This document shows positions 59,914-64,000 of a DNA stretch of 64,000 nucleotides, piece by piece; within the stretch, counting starts at the first letter, position 1, and each line of letters opens with the position of its first letter. This stretch comes from Mycobacterium yunnanensis (lineage in GTDB: Bacteria; Actinomycetota; Actinomycetes; Mycobacteriales; Mycobacteriaceae): positions 181,678 to 245,677 of the forward strand of contig NZ_JACKVK010000013.1 in assembly GCF_025823185.1 (NCBI RefSeq), in the 5' to 3' direction. Under the pieces are notes generated by a model that was not told the origin of the DNA, did no database searches, and saw nothing but the letters and a program-made list of their open reading frames with translations. Position numbers and translations under genes: made by a program.

Positions 59914-60841
59914 CGGCGATCGACACCGCGGCCGCCGCGAACTGAACCGAACGGGACAGCCGCACCGAACGGGTGACGTCGTCGGCGTCCGGTACCCGCC
60001 CGTGCCCCAGCGTTGGCCGGTCCTCGAGACGATGGGCGTATTGCGTCGGCCCCCCGAGGCGGACGCCGAGCGCACCGGCGAACGAGGCCTCGACGACCCC
60101 TGCGTTGGGGCTGGGATGCCGGGCGGCGTCACGGCGCCATGCGGTCAGGGCCGCAGCCGGTGACCCCGACACCACCGGCGCGCACGCCGCGGTGAGCACA
60201 CCGGAGACCCGAGCCGGCAGATAGTTCGCCACGTCGTCGAAACGGGCTGCCGCCCAACCGAACCGCAGGTAGCGCGATGACCTGTGGCCGATCATCGCGT
60301 CGAGGGTGTTGGCGCCCCGGTAGACCAGCAGCCCCGGCACCCCGCCGATCGCACCCCACCACAGCGGCGCGACCTGGGCGTCGGCCGTGTTCTCCGCGAC
60401 CGATTCGACGGTGGCCCTGGCGATGCCAGCCTCGTCGAGGGAATTCGGGTCGCGGCCGCACAACCACGGCACCAACGCCCGCGCGGCGTCGACGTCACCG
60501 TCGTCGAGGTGGTGCGCCATCGCCTCCCCCGTCCGGCCAAGCGACGTACCGCCAAGGACGACGTACGTGGCCGCCGCGGTCACCGCCGCCGTCCACCCGG
60601 AGCCGTGGCGCGCGGCGACGCGCTCGACGACCACTCCGAGGACACCGAGCCACCCGAGCAGGAGCCCAGTGTGCGCGACCCCCGCGGCCTTCCCGTCGCG
60701 GTAGGTCAGGCGTTCCAGCGCCGCGGCCGTCGTGCCGAACGCCGCCACCGGATGTCCCCGCTGCGGATCGGCCCACAGCACGTCGGCCAGGTAGCCCAGG
60801 GCCAGTCCGGCGGCCCTGGCACGACGCGGGGACGGAGACAT
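59867..60841 (-). CDS. cobD: Cobalamin biosynthesis protein CobD/CbiB
   Basis: 324-residue membrane protein attaching the aminopropanol arm to adenosylcobyric acid, giving adenosylcobinamide (phosphate), the substrate of CobU. Motifs ADPQRGHPVAAFG, GRDPNSLDEAGIARATVESVAENTAD (without its end) and RGANTLDAMIGHRS are diagnostic. Several hydrophobic segments. Third cobalamin gene in the window besides cobU and cobS. Equivalent to Rv2236c. C-terminal tail of about 30 residues overlaps SURF1 in antisense. Confidence 0.93.
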   Translation of the reverse strand: MSPSPRRARAAGLALGYLADVLWADPQRGHPVAAFGTTAAALERLTYRDGKAAGVAHTGLLLGWLGVLGVVVERVAARHGSGWTAAVTAAATYVVLGGTSLGRTGEAMAHHLDDGDVDAARALVPWLCGRDPNSLDEAGIARATVESVAENTADAQVAPLWWGAIGGVPGLLVYRGANTLDAMIGHRSSRYLRFGWAAARFDDVANYLPARVSGVLTAACAPVVSGSPAAALTAWRRDAARHPSPNAGVVEASFAGALGVRLGGPTQYAHRLEDRPTLGHGRVPDADDVTRSVRLSRSVQFAAAAVSIAVTGVGRTGRRASAAR

Positions 60842-60941
60842 CCCGGCAGCGTCTCACGAGCCCGGCGCCCCACCGTCGTCGGCCTCAGCCGCGGTGCCCT
60901 TGGTGGCGGTCCGCTCGACGGTGGTCACCGCCAGAGGTCAC

Positions 60942-61688
60942 CTAGGGAGTGAAGATTCCGTTCCACTTACCGGCGATCACTTCACCCGCGACCCCGCGCA
61001 GGCTCTGCCCACGCCCGCGGGCGTGTCGCCGCAGCGCGTGGAAGGCGGCCTCGACGGTCACCCCGTTGCGTTCGGCGAGGACGCCCTTCGCCTGCTCGAT
61101 GACGATGCGACTGTTGAGCGCTTCCTGCAATTGACCACTCAGCAGGTCCTTCTCCCGGCCGGCACGTTCTTGAAGCAGGCCGATCGTCGCCGCCGCCGCG
61201 AGCGCTCGACCCAACTTGACGTCCCGTGTCGACAGTGTGGAACTCGACTGGCAGAAGAGGGTCATCGCGCCGATGGTCTTGTCGCGCAGCTGCATTGGCA
61301 AAGAATGGAACGACGCATAGCCAGCCCCACGGGCTGCCGCGGTGAAGACGGGCCAGCGCTCAACTGCCTCCGACGGCGAAGTGTTCACTACGGGCTGGGC
61401 CAGCCGAAAGCAGTCCAGGCACGGCCCCTCCTGGGTCTGCAGCTCGTAAAGCTCTAGCAGACGGGCAGATTCATGGGAGCTAGCCACTACCGTCAGGCTG
61501 CCGTGGGGATCGGCAAGCATCACCCCGGACGCGGCGATTGGCAGTAATTCGACCGTGAACTCTGTCAAGTTCTGCAGCAGGTCCACGGATTCGAACTCGC
61601 TGACCAAGGTGTCCACCAAGTCGACGAAGACCTCGCCCAACCGCCCCGTGATGAAGCCGTCGTCCTCGAGTCGGGCCGTCACGACCAT
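60942..61688 (-). CDS. GAF-ANTAR RNA-binding antiterminator regulator
   Basis: 248-residue regulator: GAF sensor domain (about 20-165, with SGVMLADPHGSLTVVASS and PCLDCFRLAQPV) and a C-terminal ANTAR domain (about 178-238, LQEALNSRIVIEQAKGVLAER and AFHALRRHARG). ANTAR proteins bind paired hairpins in mRNA leaders and prevent termination. ATG 61688 has AGGGGA only one base away, so the GTG six bases downstream (61682) is an equally good start. The 100 bases between it and cobD hold no gene. No partner hairpin was identified. Confidence 0.9.
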   Translation of the reverse strand: MVVTARLEDDGFITGRLGEVFVDLVDTLVSEFESVDLLQNLTEFTVELLPIAASGVMLADPHGSLTVVASSHESARLLELYELQTQEGPCLDCFRLAQPVVNTSPSEAVERWPVFTAAARGAGYASFHSLPMQLRDKTIGAMTLFCQSSSTLSTRDVKLGRALAAAATIGLLQERAGREKDLLSGQLQEALNSRIVIEQAKGVLAERNGVTVEAAFHALRRHARGRGQSLRGVAGEVIAGKWNGIFTP

Positions 61689-62568
61689 TCCCCTAGTCGG
61701 TGCGGTGCACGTGAATCATGATCGTCCCGATTGGCCGAGGTGGCCTCACCGAATTCAGTCACGAGCCGATCAGACGATTAGACGTTGCGTTCCCCATGAG
61801 CAATCTTCCGTCACAGTCGTTGGGCAAGATTCGAAGCCAGTCCGGGCCCTCTGCTTCGCCGCTGACTGCTGATCCCCGGACAAGCGTACCCCAGAAGCGC
61901 ATTGGTAAGTGCCGGCGACCTTTGCCAGATCTGCACCGTTGCGCGTTGCGTTCTTCGACCCACGGCTCGACGCGGCGCGCAGCAACGAGCAGCGACTGCT
62001 CGATCGGACGGGTTTCGTGTTGCAGTCGTGCTCACCGGCACGTAGCCTCGGATCAGACCCTGCACAACGAATTCGTTCCCGCATACCGTGTTTGCCGGGA
62101 GCAATTACTCGATTCGCTCGTCAATCCCCACATCGCCCCAGATCATCGGCGAACTCACTCGTCGTAATCCATGGTTGGGAGCAGCGCGCTTCGCTACATC
62201 CTCGCGATCGGTCATTCTGCAGGTACGTGGCCGCTGCGCATCGTTCAAAGCACGGCAAGCCACCCGGCGCTCACCGTCAGCCAGCACTGTGAGCCAACGG
62301 ATTTCATGATCAACGACATTGCCGACCCGGCTCGGGTTTGACCGGGCGGCGTTGCGGGCACGATCGACCCGCCCAGCGTCTCGGCCGACGCCAGCCATCA
62401 CCCACGGCCTAAAGGCACGGACAGTACCCAATTCGACTGCAGCACTTGCGGTTAGGCACGAACCCTCCGCGAGCCGATGGCTCACGGATCCACCATCTCG
62501 ATCACCATCAACGTGCGAATTAGCTCAGCCAAGCAGCCAATCGCCACCCACGAAGAGGAAATGGCACG
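61689..62568. other. 880-base region without a credible gene
   Basis: No open frame here has both a start signal and protein-like composition; the longest frames (about 100-150 codons) are His/Arg/Ser-rich and overlap on both strands. GC content is visibly lower than in flanking genes. Small hairpins occur (GAGCAG-CGA-CTGCTC at 61987-62001). It may be the leader or regulatory region of the glycosyltransferase genes, a decayed gene, or an island junction. Confidence 0.55.
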
Positions 62569-63408
62569 ATGAGCGCACTAGCACGCGAAGATGAGTACGA
62601 CGATGACTCCGATCCCGGGGGAACTGCGCTGACGAACGTCCGCAGCACCGTCACCGTCGTGATTCCAGCGCTGAACGAAGCTCGGAACCTACCTGCAGTC
62701 GCAGCACGCATGCCGGACTGCGTGGACGAGATCGTCTTCGTCGACGGTCACTCAGCAGACGACTCGATCGACGTCGCCAGGACCCTATGGCCGACGGCAA
62801 AGATCGTCATGCAGACGCGGCGCGGCAAGGGCAACGCCCTGGTGTGCGGATTTGAAGCAGCCACCTCCGACATCGTCGTCATGATCGACGCCGACGGATC
62901 CACGGATCCGATGGAGATCACGCTGTTCGTCGATGCGCTGATCGCCGGTGCCGACGTGGTCAAGGGCAGTCGCTTCGCGGCCGGCGGCGGGAGTACCGAC
63001 ATCACGATCAGCCGGAGAATGGGCAATCGCGCGTTGAATGCGATGGTCAATCGTAAGTTTGGCGCGACGTTCACAGACCTCTGCTATGGCTACATGGCCT
63101 TCTGGCGTTGCCATCTCCCCACGCTGACGCTGCCCGGCGTCGACCTAGACGAACCGCAGTGGGGCGACGGATTCGAGATCGAAACCTTGATCAACGTGCG
63201 GGTCCACGCCTTGGGTCTGACTCTCGTGGAGGTGCCGAGCTTCGAGAGTGACCGCATCCACGGGGAAAGCCATCTGAACGCCGTAAGTGATGGATTACGT
63301 GTGCTGCGAACGATCTTCAAGGAACGCCCACCGTCTCGGCGGACGATGCGCATCAATGCCGCCAAGACCGCAGCCGCGACCGCGGCCGTGACCGGATCAC
63401 CGGCATGA
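62569..63408 (+). CDS. Family 2 glycosyltransferase (polyprenyl-phosphate type)
   Basis: 279-residue GT-A fold enzyme. Start of fold VTVVIPALNEARNLPAV (about 28-44), EIVFVDGHSADDS, the DxD metal site MIDADGSTD, and KGSRFAAGGGSTD are typical of enzymes like dolichol/polyprenyl-phosphate sugar synthases. No transmembrane helix is obvious. GAGGAA precedes the ATG. It overlaps the next glycosyltransferase by four bases (ATGA). Probably opens a surface-polysaccharide or glycolipid cluster; acceptor and sugar unknown. Confidence 0.9.
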   Translation: MSALAREDEYDDDSDPGGTALTNVRSTVTVVIPALNEARNLPAVAARMPDCVDEIVFVDGHSADDSIDVARTLWPTAKIVMQTRRGKGNALVCGFEAATSDIVVMIDADGSTDPMEITLFVDALIAGADVVKGSRFAAGGGSTDITISRRMGNRALNAMVNRKFGATFTDLCYGYMAFWRCHLPTLTLPGVDLDEPQWGDGFEIETLINVRVHALGLTLVEVPSFESDRIHGESHLNAVSDGLRVLRTIFKERPPSRRTMRINAAKTAAATAAVTGSPA

Positions 63409-64000
63409 GCGAGCAGACGATGGCACCCCCACCGATCTCGATCACGCCAGACATCTCGGTCACCGTGGTCATCTGCGCCTACACCATGAATCGCTGGGAC
63501 GACACCCGCGCCGCAGTCGATTCAGTGCTGGCTCAAGATCGTGCCGTGGACGAAATCCTCCTCGTCATCGACCACAACGAGGAGCTGTACGCCCTGGCTT
63601 GCGCGCAGTACGCCGCCTCGCCGAGCGGCGGCGCACGACCACGAGTACTGACCAACGGCCATGCGCGCGGATTGTCGGGTGCACGCAACACCGGGATGTA
63701 TGCTGCGACAACCGAAGTGGTCGCCTTCCTCGATGACGATGCCCGCGCCGACCCCGGCTGGTCCGAGGCGATGGTGGAGCACTACCGTCACCCGGAGGTC
63801 GACGGGGTTGGCGGGTACGCGAGTCCCCAATGGCCGCTCGACAGACCCGGCTGGCTTCCCGAGGAATTCGACTGGGTCGTCGGCTGTAGCTATGTCGGAC
63901 AGCCCACCGCGCTGGCCCCGGTACGAAACTTCATCGGCTGCAACATGTCGATGCGTCGACGGGTGATCACCTCACTCGGCGGTTTCAACGCCCAGGTCGG
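63405..64000 (+). CDS. Family 2 glycosyltransferase, 3' end outside window
   Basis: About 198 residues are readable before the window ends. MSEQTMAPPPIS leads into the GT2 start ISVTVVICAYTMNRWDDTRAAVDSV (without its end), then NGHARGLSGARNTGMYAA, the metal site FLDDDARADPGW, and FIGCNMSMRRRV ending in GGFN, the usual GT2 progression. The ATG overlaps the stop of the previous glycosyltransferase. Likely part of the same polysaccharide cluster. Confidence 0.88.
   Translation, partial: MSEQTMAPPPISITPDISVTVVICAYTMNRWDDTRAAVDSVLAQDRAVDEILLVIDHNEELYALACAQYAASPSGGARPRVLTNGHARGLSGARNTGMYAATTEVVAFLDDDARADPGWSEAMVEHYRHPEVDGVGGYASPQWPLDRPGWLPEEFDWVVGCSYVGQPTALAPVRNFIGCNMSMRRRVITSLGGFNAQV

Noticed and set aside
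61718..62594. Several 90-150 codon frames in the gene-poor region
   Set aside because: They overlap each other on both strands, lack ribosome binding sites and have Ser/Arg/His-rich composition with no recognisable fold.

Overview
The window is a high-GC actinobacterial chromosome segment from a mycobacterium, most likely a fast-growing Mycolicibacterium-type species. The gene order follows the Mycobacterium tuberculosis chromosome from qcrB (Rv2196) to cobD (Rv2236c), recalled from memory: qcrB, mmpS3, ctaF/ctaC, asnB, adoK, cobU/cobS, ilvE, gcvT, pepB, dlaT, lipB/lipA, glnA1, glnE, glnA2, two CaeA-like hydrolases, panB, CYTH-CHAD, rnpB, RNase H-CobC, Nif3, ptkA/ptpA, SURF1 and cobD. Species-specific blocks are inserted into this backbone.

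Layout. 1-4.7 kb holds respiratory genes (bc1 cytochrome b, truncated by the window edge; cytochrome oxidase subunits II and IV; MmpS3). A tandem repeat containing the qcrB terminator lies between qcrB and the next gene. 4.8-12 kb holds asparagine synthetase, adenosine kinase, an Fe-S carrier, glycerate kinase and two late cobalamin genes. 12-18.5 kb is an inserted divalent-metal island: an atypical NRAMP transporter, a membrane-less MgtE-N/CBS protein, a small secreted protein, an MgtA-type P-ATPase and an ArsR regulator. The two promoter regions of this island share a CAANCGNTTG-centred element. 18.5-30.5 kb holds ilvE, gcvT, pepB, an inserted LysR plus two tandem SDRs, and the lipoylation locus (E2 acyltransferase, lipB, lipA). 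30.6-40 kb holds an inserted exported amidohydrolase and the nitrogen core (glnA1 behind a near-perfect double GlnR box, glnE, glnA2), with a DoxX gene behind a palindromic operator. 40-48 kb holds two exported hydrolases, a WS/DGAT acyltransferase, panB, a crotonase, CYTH-CHAD and RNase P RNA. 48.6-55 kb is accessory: a methyltransferase/thioredoxin-reductase-like/XRE-cupin module and an MmpS-MmpL pair with a divergent TetR. 55-61 kb is conserved backbone again. From about 61.7 kb an 880-base non-coding stretch of lower GC leads into an apparent glycosyltransferase cluster that runs off the end.

Best candidate for an under-described system: the metal island at 12.0-18.5 kb. Its NRAMP protein lacks the transition-metal motifs, a soluble MgtE-type sensor is translationally coupled to it, and a P3B ATPase and an ArsR protein without recognisable metal ligands complete it. 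I infer Mg2+ (or another hard divalent cation) uptake under ArsR control. Many housekeeping genes here also appear to have leaderless promoters, with a TANNNT box 6-10 bases before the start codon.
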